A DNA stretch of 40,358 nt. Source: PS1 clade bacterium (GTDB lineage: Bacteria > Pseudomonadota > Alphaproteobacteria > RS24). Shown here piece after piece: positions 18,180-27,173 of the stretch. The stretch is taken from positions 1 to 40,358 of the forward strand of contig JADHOK010000002.1 in assembly GCA_016779015.1 (NCBI GenBank). Direction: 5' to 3'. The position numbers were made by a program, and so were the translations under genes. The notes under the pieces are model-generated. The model searched no databases. It had not been told where the DNA came from and saw only the letters and a list, made by a program, of their open reading frames with translations. Position 1 is the stretch's first letter; each line of letters opens with the position of its first letter.

Positions 18180-20773
18180 TGGTCGCGCCGCGAACCGGGC
18201 AAAAACGACTGGGCTGGGGGCTGGCGTTGAGACTGGCGCAGCGCGAAATGCGCGGCGATGGCGGCACCGGTTTTCTGTCCGGTTTCCGGATTTTTCTGCT
18301 CTGTCTCATTCTGGGTATCTTCACCATTTCCGGCGTCGGTTCGCTATCCGCCTCCTTGGTCGCCGGCATGGTGGCGCAAGGCCAGAGCATATTGGGCGGC
18401 GATATTGATTTCCGCCTCATCCAACGCGCCGCCAATGATAAAGAACGGGCATGGATGGGCGCGCAAGGCGCGGTGTCGGAGATTGCCACCATGCGCGCCA
18501 TGGTGCGCCTCGCGACCCCGCAGAAAAAGTCCGACGATTTCAACCAGTCAATGCTGGTCGAAGCCAAGGCGATCGATGCGGCCTATCCGCTTTTTGGCCG
18601 CGTTGAGCTGGCCGGGGCTGACAATCTTGAGGCGGCACTGACGTCACGCGACGGGGTCTATGGCGCGGTCGCAGAACAAGGCCTGTTTGACCGTTTGGCG
18701 CTGCCGCTCGGCGCGGTGGTGCAAATGGGCGATATAGATGTGCGCCTCAATGGTGTGATTAAGAGCGAGCCCGACCGCAATGCCGGCGGTTTTCCACTGG
18801 CCCCCCGCCTGATGGTGCGCCACGATACATTGCAAGCGGCGGGCCTGCTGCGCCCCGGCGCGCTGGTTAATTATCATTATCGGTTGCGCGTGCCGCAAGG
18901 GGCCGACAATGCGGCGGTGAAGACCATCGTCGAAAGCGCGCCGCAGAAATTCCCGCTCGCCGGTTGGCGCATTCGCGACCGCAGCGATGCCTCGCCTTCC
19001 ATGCGCCGCTTTATCGAACGCCTCGGCCTGTTTTTGACACTGGTCGGTTTGACCGCTCTGGTGGTCGGCGGGGTCGGTGTCGGCAATGCCATTCACGCCT
19101 ATTTGCAACGCCGCCGCGAAACCATTGCCGTGTTGAAAGCGCTGGGCGCATCAGGGCGATTTATCTTTCGTATTTATGCCGTGCAAATCAGCCTGCTCAG
19201 TCTGGTGGCGCTGACCATCGGCCTCGGTTTGGGCGCCGCGACACCGGTGGTGGTGAAGCTTTTCTTTGCGGCGCTGCTGCCGGTCGAACTGGCGGTCGGG
19301 CTGTATCCGGCTCCGCTTATGGCGGCGGCGGGTTTCGGTCTTTTGGCGGCGGCGGCTTTTGCGCTATGGCCGCTGGGCCAGGTCGAGCTGACGCCGGTGA
19401 CGGCGTTGTTTCGCGCCGAGACGAGCGGTGAAATGCGCGCGCCGCCGATGCCCTATATCGTCGCCATTGGCGCATGTTTTATCGCTTTGGGCGGTCTGGC
19501 CATGCTGATTTCAGAACGCCGCGATGTCGCGTTGTGGTTCGCCTTGGGTGTCAGTCTGGCTTATCTGGCGCTGCGCGGTGCGGCGGCGCTACTGGTCTGG
19601 TTGGCCAGAAGGGCCGGGCGTCCCAAGCGCCCCGAATTGCGCTTGGCGCTGGCCAATATCACCCGCCCGCAAGCGCCGGTGCGCGCCGTCATGTTGTCCA
19701 TCGGTCTGTCGGTGACGCTGCTCTCGGCCATTTCCATGGTCGACGGCAATATTAACGCGCAGATTAGCGGCGACCTGCCCGAGCGCACGCCAAGCTTTTT
19801 TCTGCTCGATATCGGCCCGCAGCAAATCGACAATGTTATCGAGGCGGCGCGCGCGCAAAACGCGGTCGGGCCGATCGAGCAAGCGGCCCTGCTGCGCGGC
19901 CAAGTGATGTCGCTCAAAGGCATTGCGGCGGCCGATTATAACCCGCCGCCGGAAGCGGCTTGGGTGCTGCGCGGCGATCGCGGTCTGACCTATGCGGCGT
20001 TGCCGCCCGAAGGCGGCGAGATTGTTGCCGGCGCATGGTGGCCGGAAGACTATGCCGGCCCACCGCTGGTTTCTTTCGCGGCCGAGGAAGCGGGCGAGCT
20101 TGGCCTCTCGGTCGGGGATAAGATTACCGTCAATGTGCTGGGCCGACCGCTGGAAGCGGAGATTGCCAATTTGCGCTTTGTCGATTGGGCGTCGGGGGGG
20201 ATGAATTTCATCATGGTGTTCTCGCCCCATCCGCTCAAAAACGCGCCGCATACTTATCTGGCATCGGTCAGTCTTGAAGGAGCTGATGAGGCGGCGTTCT
20301 TGCGCACCATGACGCGCGATTTTCCCAATGTCACCATCATCCGTGTCAAAGAAGCCATCGCCACCATGCGCGATGTGCTGAACAATCTCGGCCTCGGCAT
20401 TCGCGCCATGAGCTTGGTGACCATGCTGGCCGGTATTTTGGTTCTGGCCGGTGCCATGGCCAGCGGTCATCGCGCACGGGTTTATGACGCCGTGGTGATG
20501 AAAGTGCTGGGTGCCACGCGCGGTCGCATCATGCTGGCTTTCGCGTTGGAATATGCGCTGATGGGTCTGGGGGCGGCATTGATTGCCGCCGCCGCCGGAA
20601 CGCTGGCGGCTTATGGTTTGATTGTTGGGGCGATGCAGGCGGAGTTTGTCTTTTTGCCCGCTACATTGGCGTTAAGCGTGCTGGGCGCGGTGTTTTTGAC
20701 CGTCACATTGGGGCTTTTGGGCACCTACCGGGCGCTGGGGGCGCCGGCTGCGCCGGTATTGCGCACCGAATAG
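18179..20773 (+). CDS. FtsX-like ABC transporter permease (YbbP-like)
   Basis: Large multi-TM protein; TGATG overlap with the ATPase gene; VLKALGASGRFIFRIYAVQ and VMKVLGATRGRIMLAFALEYALMG FtsX repeats. Confidence 0.92.
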   Translation: MVAPRTGQKRLGWGLALRLAQREMRGDGGTGFLSGFRIFLLCLILGIFTISGVGSLSASLVAGMVAQGQSILGGDIDFRLIQRAANDKERAWMGAQGAVSEIATMRAMVRLATPQKKSDDFNQSMLVEAKAIDAAYPLFGRVELAGADNLEAALTSRDGVYGAVAEQGLFDRLALPLGAVVQMGDIDVRLNGVIKSEPDRNAGGFPLAPRLMVRHDTLQAAGLLRPGALVNYHYRLRVPQGADNAAVKTIVESAPQKFPLAGWRIRDRSDASPSMRRFIERLGLFLTLVGLTALVVGGVGVGNAIHAYLQRRRETIAVLKALGASGRFIFRIYAVQISLLSLVALTIGLGLGAATPVVVKLFFAALLPVELAVGLYPAPLMAAAGFGLLAAAAFALWPLGQVELTPVTALFRAETSGEMRAPPMPYIVAIGACFIALGGLAMLISERRDVALWFALGVSLAYLALRGAAALLVWLARRAGRPKRPELRLALANITRPQAPVRAVMLSIGLSVTLLSAISMVDGNINAQISGDLPERTPSFFLLDIGPQQIDNVIEAARAQNAVGPIEQAALLRGQVMSLKGIAAADYNPPPEAAWVLRGDRGLTYAALPPEGGEIVAGAWWPEDYAGPPLVSFAAEEAGELGLSVGDKITVNVLGRPLEAEIANLRFVDWASGGMNFIMVFSPHPLKNAPHTYLASVSLEGADEAAFLRTMTRDFPNVTIIRVKEAIATMRDVLNNLGLGIRAMSLVTMLAGILVLAGAMASGHRARVYDAVVMKVLGATRGRIMLAFALEYALMGLGAALIAAAAGTLAAYGLIVGAMQAEFVFLPATLALSVLGAVFLTVTLGLLGTYRALGAPAAPVLRTE

Positions 20774-20795
20774 ATAAAATTAAGCGCGAAACGCC

Positions 20796-20823
20796 TTGAA
20801 AATGACAAGATTTGTGCTGATAT
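20796..20823 (+). promoter_or_regulatory. candidate sigma70-like promoter for the BI-1 gene
   Basis: TTGAAA (20796-20801), 16-nt spacer, TGATAT (20818-20823), upstream of ATG 20858. Confidence 0.4.
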
Positions 20824-20857
20824 AGTCAGTAACGCATTTTCGAAAGGATTGAGAGAA

Positions 20858-21574
20858 ATGGCTGATAACTGGTCGGGTAATCAAACCACACAGACCACCG
20901 AGGCAGGCACGCAAGCGGTCGATGAGGGTCTGCGCATTTATATGACCAAAGTCTATAACTATATGGGGCTGGGTCTGCTGGCCACCGCGGTGACCGCTTA
21001 TATCGGGGCCGCTTCGGGGATTTATGTTGCGCTGGCGCAAACCCCGCTCATCTGGCTGGTTGTTTTCGCGCCGTTGGGCATGGTGCTCTATCTGTCGGCG
21101 CGTCTGCACCGCATGAGCGAGCGCGCGGCGAAAACCACTTTCTGGATTTATGCCGCCATGACCGGCCTGTCACTGTCTTATGTGCTGCTGGCCTTTACCG
21201 GCGTTTCGGTGGTGCGTACTTTCCTTATCACCGCCGCTTCTTTCGGTGCGCTGTCGCTTTACGGCTATACCACCAAGCGCGACTTGAGCGGCATGGGTTC
21301 GTTCCTGTTTATGGGCCTTATCGGGATTATTCTGGCGTCCATCGTCAATCTGTTCCTGCAAAGCTCGGCCATGCATTTCACGATTTCGGTAATCGGTGTG
21401 CTGATTTTTGCCGGTCTGACAGCTTATGACACGCAAGACATTAAGCGGATTTATTTCGCCGGTGACAGCCGCGAGATTGCCGAGAAAAAAGCCATTATGG
21501 GGGCGTTGCGCCTGTATCTGGACTTTATCAATATGTTCTTGTTCCTGCTGCAATTCCTCGGCAATCGCGAATAG
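20858..21574 (+). CDS. Bax inhibitor-1/YccA family membrane protein
   Basis: Seven-TM-like; TAYDTQDIKRIYF, GALRLYLDFINMFLFLLQFLGNRE C-terminus. Confidence 0.95.
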   Translation: MADNWSGNQTTQTTEAGTQAVDEGLRIYMTKVYNYMGLGLLATAVTAYIGAASGIYVALAQTPLIWLVVFAPLGMVLYLSARLHRMSERAAKTTFWIYAAMTGLSLSYVLLAFTGVSVVRTFLITAASFGALSLYGYTTKRDLSGMGSFLFMGLIGIILASIVNLFLQSSAMHFTISVIGVLIFAGLTAYDTQDIKRIYFAGDSREIAEKKAIMGALRLYLDFINMFLFLLQFLGNRE

Positions 21575-21596
21575 TCGCGCAGAGTTGTAATATTTT

Positions 21597-21631
21597 AAAA
21601 CCCGGCCCCGTCAAACGGGTCGGGTTTTTTT
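21597..21631 (+). terminator. Rho-independent terminator after the BI-1 gene
   Basis: aaaacccggccccgtcaaacgggtcgggttttttt: GC-rich stem, short loop, T7 tract. Confidence 0.9.
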
Positions 21632-21657
21632 CATGTTCAGTGTCGGGCGATGGCCTT

Positions 21658-22062
21658 CTAATCGACCAAGCGGAGAGATTTGCGGTCAAAAAACCGCATC
21701 AGCGCGGGCAGGTCGTGGCCGCGGCGCAAAACCCGCCCATCCATGGCGCGCAGCACATATTGGCCTTGCTTGCGGTGCAGGGCGGGAATTTTATCGATGC
21801 GGAATAAAGGCACTTCGCTGGCGCGGCGGAAGATCGAAAAACACGCCGCTTCGCGGCCATCGCTAATGGCATAATCGCGCCACAGACCGGCCGCCACCAT
21901 GCGGCCATAGACATTCAACAAATCGCCCAGCTCGTGGCGCGTCCACATCACCCGCTTGGGCGGGGCTTGTTTGGCGCGGCGTTCGCGCTCAAAGGCGTTG
22001 CCAACGACGACCAATTGTTTGCGGGGCATGAATGGCTTGCGCGTTTTGCTCATGGATTTCAT
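21658..22062 (-). CDS. DUF2794 domain-containing protein
   Basis: FTRHELGDLLNVYGRMVAAGLWRDYAI-like region (read as MWTRHELGDLL...) ... VPLFRIDKIPALHRKQGQYVLRAMDGRVLRRGHDL; start uncertain (22098, 22062 or 22053). Confidence 0.8.
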   Translation of the reverse strand: MKSMSKTRKPFMPRKQLVVVGNAFERERRAKQAPPKRVMWTRHELGDLLNVYGRMVAAGLWRDYAISDGREAACFSIFRRASEVPLFRIDKIPALHRKQGQYVLRAMDGRVLRRGHDLPALMRFFDRKSLRLVD

Positions 22063-22099
22063 GGTGGCGCGATGCGGGCGCGATTGCAAGGGGGCCATA

Positions 22100-22154
22100 A
22101 AAATTGCGCCAAAATTGCGCCAAAATTGCTCAGAAATTGCCCTGAAATTGCCCT
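22100..22154. repeat. 11-bp phased A-tract repeat array (5 copies)
   Basis: AAAATTGCGCC-type units; the AAATTG core recurs exactly every 11 bp (TT at 22104, 22115, 22126, 22137, 22148). Confidence 0.85.
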
Positions 22155-22211
22155 ATTTCAGACTTTTTATTGTCCCAATTATGGTGAAACTGAAACCTGC
22201 TTGAAGAGCCC

Positions 22212-22260
22212 TGCCCGGCGCGCCGCCTCGTTCTCTCCTCCCATGACAGCGCGCCGGGCA
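22212..22260 (+). ncRNA. candidate structured RNA element/sRNA hairpin with CUCCUCCC loop
   Basis: Perfect 12-bp stem TGCCCGGCGCGC (22212-22223) / GCGCGCCGGGCA (22249-22260); loop contains CTCCTCCC (22235-22242); followed by A/T-rich atttatttta. Confidence 0.45.
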
Positions 22261-22351
22261 ATTTATTTTAAGCCCCATTAAGGGGGGGCACGCCTTGCGC
22301 GCGAAAAGCGCATTGCCAGCAGCTTTTTCTTCACCTAAAGGTTGGGGTCAC

Positions 22352-22382
22352 AACCCGATAGCGCAGGGCCGGTCGGGTTTTT
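22352..22382 (+). terminator. terminator-like hairpin upstream of the gldA-like gene
   Basis: AACCCGA ... TCGGGTT stem followed by a T-run (22378-22382), located before ATG 22405. Confidence 0.55.
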
Positions 22383-22404
22383 GAGGGATTGACGAGTCAC
22401 ATCG

Positions 22405-23388
22405 ATGATTGAAGTCGAACATTTGGTCAAAAAGTTTGGGGATTTCACCGCCGTCGCCGACCTCTCCTTCACGGTGGAGCGCGGCCAAGTGATGGGTTTT
22501 TTGGGGCCCAATGGCGCCGGCAAATCGACCACTATGAAAATGATTACCGGCTTTTTGCGCCCGACATCGGGCACGGCGCGCATTATGGGCCTCGATATTT
22601 GTGACGATATGCTGGCCGCGCAGCGCCATTTCGGCTATCTGCCCGAAGGCGCACCGGCTTGGCCCGATATGACGCCGCGCGCTTTTTTGCAATTTATCAC
22701 CCGCATTCGCGGTCTCGACAAAGCCGCCGCGCGCGCTGCTGAAGGCCGCGCTATTGAGATGACCGAGCTGCACGGCGTGCTCGACCAGCCGATCGATACA
22801 TTGTCGAAAGGCTATCGCCGCCGCGTCGGGCTGGCGCAGGCGATTGTTCACGACCCCGATGTGCTGGTGATGGACGAGCCGACCGACGGCCTCGACCCGA
22901 ACCAGAAATTCCAAGTGCGCCGCGCCATTACCGATATGGCCGCCGACAAAGCCATCATCATCTCGACGCATATTCTAGAAGAAGTGGATGCGGTGTGCGC
23001 CGCGGCGATGATTATCGATCGCGGGCAAATTGTTGCCGAGGGTACGCCTAGCGAACTGGCGGCGCGCTCGCGCTATAGCGGCGCGGTAACGTTGACATTG
23101 GCGTCGGAAAAATTGCCCGCCGCCCGCGACATCTTAAAGGCTGTGCCGCATCGCGCGGCCGAGCTGGTGACACGCGGTGATGAAAGCACGCTGCATATTT
23201 TTGCGCCCGAGGGCGGCGAACCCGGCGCTCTGCTGGCCGATTTGCGCGCCCGTGTCGGCGAAGCCGGTTTGGCACCCCGCGCCTTGGCATTGGAGACCGG
23301 ACGCCTCGACGATGTGTTCGGCGCGCTGACCGGCAAAGCGCGTCCGGCGGCCGCAAGTTTCGATGCCGGTCAGGAGGGCAGCGCATGA
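22405..23388 (+). CDS. ABC transporter ATP-binding protein (GldA-like)
   Basis: GPNGAGKSTTMKMITGFLRPTSG, LSKGYRRRVGLAQAIVHDPDVLVMDEPTDGLDPNQ. Confidence 0.94.
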   Translation: MIEVEHLVKKFGDFTAVADLSFTVERGQVMGFLGPNGAGKSTTMKMITGFLRPTSGTARIMGLDICDDMLAAQRHFGYLPEGAPAWPDMTPRAFLQFITRIRGLDKAAARAAEGRAIEMTELHGVLDQPIDTLSKGYRRRVGLAQAIVHDPDVLVMDEPTDGLDPNQKFQVRRAITDMAADKAIIISTHILEEVDAVCAAAMIIDRGQIVAEGTPSELAARSRYSGAVTLTLASEKLPAARDILKAVPHRAAELVTRGDESTLHIFAPEGGEPGALLADLRARVGEAGLAPRALALETGRLDDVFGALTGKARPAAASFDAGQEGSA

Positions 23389-24128
23389 TGCGGTCTTTAA
23401 TGGCAATCACGGCGCGCGAATTTGGCGGTTATTTTGCCACGCCATTGGCTTTTGTTTTCATCATTGTGTTTTTGCTGGCCAATGGTCTGGCGACCTTTTA
23501 TCTGGGCGCTTATTTCGAAATGGGCCAAGCCGACCTGACCAGCTTTTTCATGTTCCACCCATGGCTGTATCTGTTTTTTCTGCCCGCCATTTCGATGCGG
23601 CTATGGGCCGAGGAGCGGCGCAATGGCTCGATCGAATTGCTGCTGACCCTGCCGGTGCCGCTCACCGCTGTGGTGATCGGTAAATACATCGCCGCTTTGG
23701 CGTTTTCGGCGCTGGCGCTGGCGCTCACTTTCCCGATTTGGGTGACGGTGAATTATCTCGGCCAGCCCGATAATGGCGTCATCTTTGCTTCTTATATCGG
23801 CTCGCTGATGCTGGCCGGCGGCTATCTGGCTATCGGCTCGTGCCTGTCGGCGCTGACCCGCAACCAGGTCATCGCTTTTGTTATTTCGGTGGTGGTGTGT
23901 TTTTTGTTCACCGTCTCGGGCGCGCCTTTGGTGCTGGAGATTTTTGACGGCTGGGCACCGCAAGCGCTCATCGAGACGTTGGCGAGCTTCTCTCTGCTGA
24001 CGCATTTTCGCGCCATTACCGGCGGCGTTATCGATATGCGCGATGTGATGTTCTTCGCCACGCTTATCGGCGTGTTTCTCACCGCGACAGTGATTGTCGT
24101 CGATATGAAAAAAGGTGAGGGGGCGTGA
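23385..24128 (+). CDS. ABC transporter permease (GldF-like)
   Basis: ATGA overlap with the ATPase; ABC-2-like permease: FFLPAISMRLWAEERRNGSIELLLTLPV. Confidence 0.9.
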   Translation: MMRSLMAITAREFGGYFATPLAFVFIIVFLLANGLATFYLGAYFEMGQADLTSFFMFHPWLYLFFLPAISMRLWAEERRNGSIELLLTLPVPLTAVVIGKYIAALAFSALALALTFPIWVTVNYLGQPDNGVIFASYIGSLMLAGGYLAIGSCLSALTRNQVIAFVISVVVCFLFTVSGAPLVLEIFDGWAPQALIETLASFSLLTHFRAITGGVIDMRDVMFFATLIGVFLTATVIVVDMKKGEGA

Positions 24129-26068
24129 TGCGCCGGGCTCTGACAGCGATATTTCTGGCGCGCCCGCATGCCCTGGCGCTGCTGCTGTTGGCAGTGGTGT
24201 TTTTGAGCCTCAATCTGTTTTCCAATCTGGCACTCAGAAATGCGCGGCTCGACCTGACACAGAACGGTCTGTTCACCTTGAGCCAAGGCACGCGCAATAT
24301 TGTCGCCGGATTGCAGGAACCGATAAGGCTGAAATTTTATTATTCGCAAGCAATAGCCGCCGAGCAGCCGGGCCTGCGCGTCGAGGCGCAGCGCGTGCGC
24401 GATATGTTGGAAGAAATTACCATGGCGGCGGACGGCATGGTTGAGCTTGATATTATCGACCCTGAGCCGTTTTCCGAGGCCGAAGATCAAGCGGTGGCGC
24501 AAGGTTTGGTGGCGCGCCCCGTGGCTGAGGGCGAGGTGGTGTATTTCGGTCTGGTCGGCACCAATTTGGTCGATAATGTCGAAATCATTCCCTATTTCGC
24601 CGCCGAGCGGCAGCAATATTTGGAATATGATTTGGCGCGCTTGCTGCACAATCTGGGACGCCCGCAAAAGCCGGTGCTTGGCATTATTTCCAATCTACCG
24701 CTCGACACCGGGGCCGGTGGCATTATGGCGGCGATGCGCGGCCAGTCGCAGCCTTTCCTCATCTATGCCGAGCTGGCCGACCGTTTCGACGTCGCGTTTA
24801 TCCCGCCGCAAGAGGTGAAAATCCCCAACCGCGTCGATGTGCTGCTCTTGGCTCATCCGCGCCCGCTCTCCGATGTGCAGGCTTATGCGGTCGACCAATT
24901 TGTGATGCGCGGCGGACGCGTCATCGCTTTCATCGACCCGCAATCCGAGGTCAGTCTGACGGCCGGGCCGAATGGCGAACCATTGAAAGGCTATACCGAG
25001 CAATCGGATATGCCGCGCTTGATGCGCCAATGGGGGGTCGCCATGGCGGGCGATCTTATTGTTGCCGATAGAAAACGCGCGCAACGTGTGGCGGCCGGGC
25101 GCGATGCGCGCCGCGCCCTCACGGATTATATTTTATGGATGGGGCTTGGCCCAAGCGAGATGAACGCGGACGACCCGATTACCGGCAATATTGACCGGTT
25201 GAATATCGGCACGGTCGGTGCGCTGATGCCGAGCGAGGGGGCGCGCACGCAATTCACCGCGCTGGTGACCTCATCCGATGAGGCGGGATTGATGACCCGC
25301 GATTATGTCTTGTCCGCGCCGACGCCCGATGCGCTGCAACGCCGTTTCGCGGTCGGCGAAGCGCCTTATGTTATCGCCGCGCGTCTGTCGGGCCGCGTCG
25401 CCAGCGCCTTTGCCGATGGCCCGCCCGAAGCGACCAATGATAAAGGCGACCGCGCGCGCGCCGAAAATCATATCGCCGCCACCGAGACGGCCAATATTGT
25501 GGTGTTCGCTGACAGCGATTTCTTCGATGATCGTTTTTGGGTGTCGGAGCAGAATTATCTCGGCCAGCGCTTTGGCGTGCCGATTGCCGATAATGGCAAG
25601 TTTCTTTTAAACGCGGTTGAGAACCTGATGGGGTCGAACTATCTTATCTCTCTGCGCGGGCGTGAAAAAGCAGCCCGTCCTTTCACCCGTATCGAAGCGC
25701 TGCGCCGCGCCGCCGAAGCCGAATATTTGGCCGAACAGCAAAACCTCATCGCCCGTATCGAAGCCGCGCAAGGCGAGCTTGACCGCTTGGAGCAAAGCGG
25801 CGCGCAACTGGCCGAGGCCGATGAAGCGGCCGTCGCCTATCGCGCTGAATTGGTAGCAGCGCGCAAAGCGTTGCGTCGTGTGCAGGGCAATCTGCGGCGC
25901 GATATTGAGGCGCTGCAAAGCCGCCTCACCTGGGCCAATATTGCGGTCATGCCGGTGCTGATTTCGGGCGTCGCGCTGCTCTTGGCGTGGCGACAAAGAC
26001 GCCAAAGACTGGCGACGCAAAAAGCCGGCGGGTTGATTGTCGAAGCGTCAAAGGAGGCAACGGGCTGA
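24125..26068 (+). CDS. GldG family (ABC-type uncharacterised transport system) protein
   Basis: RLDLTQNGLFTLSQGTRNIV, YSQAIA, IIDPEPFSEAEDQA; C-terminal coiled coil and TM. Confidence 0.9.
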   Translation: MMRRALTAIFLARPHALALLLLAVVFLSLNLFSNLALRNARLDLTQNGLFTLSQGTRNIVAGLQEPIRLKFYYSQAIAAEQPGLRVEAQRVRDMLEEITMAADGMVELDIIDPEPFSEAEDQAVAQGLVARPVAEGEVVYFGLVGTNLVDNVEIIPYFAAERQQYLEYDLARLLHNLGRPQKPVLGIISNLPLDTGAGGIMAAMRGQSQPFLIYAELADRFDVAFIPPQEVKIPNRVDVLLLAHPRPLSDVQAYAVDQFVMRGGRVIAFIDPQSEVSLTAGPNGEPLKGYTEQSDMPRLMRQWGVAMAGDLIVADRKRAQRVAAGRDARRALTDYILWMGLGPSEMNADDPITGNIDRLNIGTVGALMPSEGARTQFTALVTSSDEAGLMTRDYVLSAPTPDALQRRFAVGEAPYVIAARLSGRVASAFADGPPEATNDKGDRARAENHIAATETANIVVFADSDFFDDRFWVSEQNYLGQRFGVPIADNGKFLLNAVENLMGSNYLISLRGREKAARPFTRIEALRRAAEAEYLAEQQNLIARIEAAQGELDRLEQSGAQLAEADEAAVAYRAELVAARKALRRVQGNLRRDIEALQSRLTWANIAVMPVLISGVALLLAWRQRRQRLATQKAGGLIVEASKEATG

Positions 26069-27081
26069 TGGATATTCAGCGTCTCCTACGTCCCTTGGGA
26101 TTGGTCACCGGTGCCAGTCTGGTGCTGGCTTTTATCGGGTTGATGGGCGACCGGCCGGTCAATGCGGTGCCGCCGCCGCAAGTGCTGCTTGCCGATTATG
26201 CTGCGCATTTTCGTGACGCGCAAAAGCTGGAAGTGACGCATGGGCTGGGGCTGTCGGGCGTGCGCGGTTTGTATATGAGCCGCGGCGCGCAAGGCTGGAC
26301 GCTCGACCAGCGTTGGGGTTATCCGGCCAATGACGAGCTGGTCAATGAGACGCTGCTGGCGCTGGCCGATTTGAAAGCCGTCGAGGCGCGCACCGCGCAG
26401 CCCGACTGGCACCGCGCGCTGGGCCTCGTGGTGCCCGAAGAATTGGGCGCGGCGGTGCGCTTTCGCGTTACTGACAGCGGCGGCGAAGAACTGGCTTCCC
26501 TGCTGCTCGGCAAGGAGCAGCAAAGCGAGGCCGAGGCCAAGCAGCAGGTTGAGAATTACGGCCCCGAATTGCGTCAGTTTTATGTGCGGCGCGAGGACAG
26601 CAATCAGAGCTGGTTGGCGCGCGGACGCCTGCCGCGCAACCCCGAACCGGCGGCGTGGATAGACCCGCGCTTGCCGCGTCACGCGCCCGATAAATTGCGC
26701 CAAGTGCGGTTTGAAGGCGCGCCCGATGATTTCGCTTTTGTGCGTGTCGGTGAGGCGTGGTCAATGGCCGGCGCGGCGCGCTGGTTGCAGCGTCTGGACA
26801 CCTTGCGCCCCGATGATGTGGCGCGCGAAGATGCGATTAATTTTGAAAAGGCGCGCCGCTTTACCCTTATCTATGCCGACGGCGTGTCGATAAGATTTGA
26901 AAATATCGGCGCGGCGACAGTGATTTGGAGCCGCATGCGCATCACCGCCAAGCCAACGGCGAGCGCCGAAACCAAAGCGCTGGCCGACCGATTGAATGCC
27001 CGTTATGAGGGTTGGGCATTGCGCTATGACGCCGCGCGGACGCCGGTTTTAATGCCCGCCAAGCGCGACCTCGAAAGTTAG
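26068..27081 (+). CDS. DUF4340-like domain-containing protein
   Basis: TGATG overlap with gldG-like gene; N-terminal TM, repeated beta-rich DUF4340-like segments (LYMSRGAQGWTLDQRWGYPAND). Confidence 0.75.
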   Translation: MDIQRLLRPLGLVTGASLVLAFIGLMGDRPVNAVPPPQVLLADYAAHFRDAQKLEVTHGLGLSGVRGLYMSRGAQGWTLDQRWGYPANDELVNETLLALADLKAVEARTAQPDWHRALGLVVPEELGAAVRFRVTDSGGEELASLLLGKEQQSEAEAKQQVENYGPELRQFYVRREDSNQSWLARGRLPRNPEPAAWIDPRLPRHAPDKLRQVRFEGAPDDFAFVRVGEAWSMAGAARWLQRLDTLRPDDVAREDAINFEKARRFTLIYADGVSIRFENIGAATVIWSRMRITAKPTASAETKALADRLNARYEGWALRYDAARTPVLMPAKRDLES

Positions 27082-27105
27082 TCAACCGCCCCCTTTTCGG
27101 GTCAT

Positions 27106-27134
27106 TTGACTTTGCTAAATCGACGCAGTAAGTC
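27106..27134 (+). promoter_or_regulatory. candidate promoter for acnB
   Basis: TTGACT (27106-27111), 17-nt spacer, TAAGTC (27129-27134), 40 nt before ATG 27174. Confidence 0.35.
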
Positions 27135-27173
27135 AGTGCTAGCACCATTTTAATAGCTGAAAGCGAGTGAGCC

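Noticed and set aside
22100-22154. Possible iteron-type plasmid/phage replication origin
   Set aside because: Units are only 11 bp, and there is no rep gene, DnaA boxes or other origin hallmarks; the chromosomal context is ordinary.
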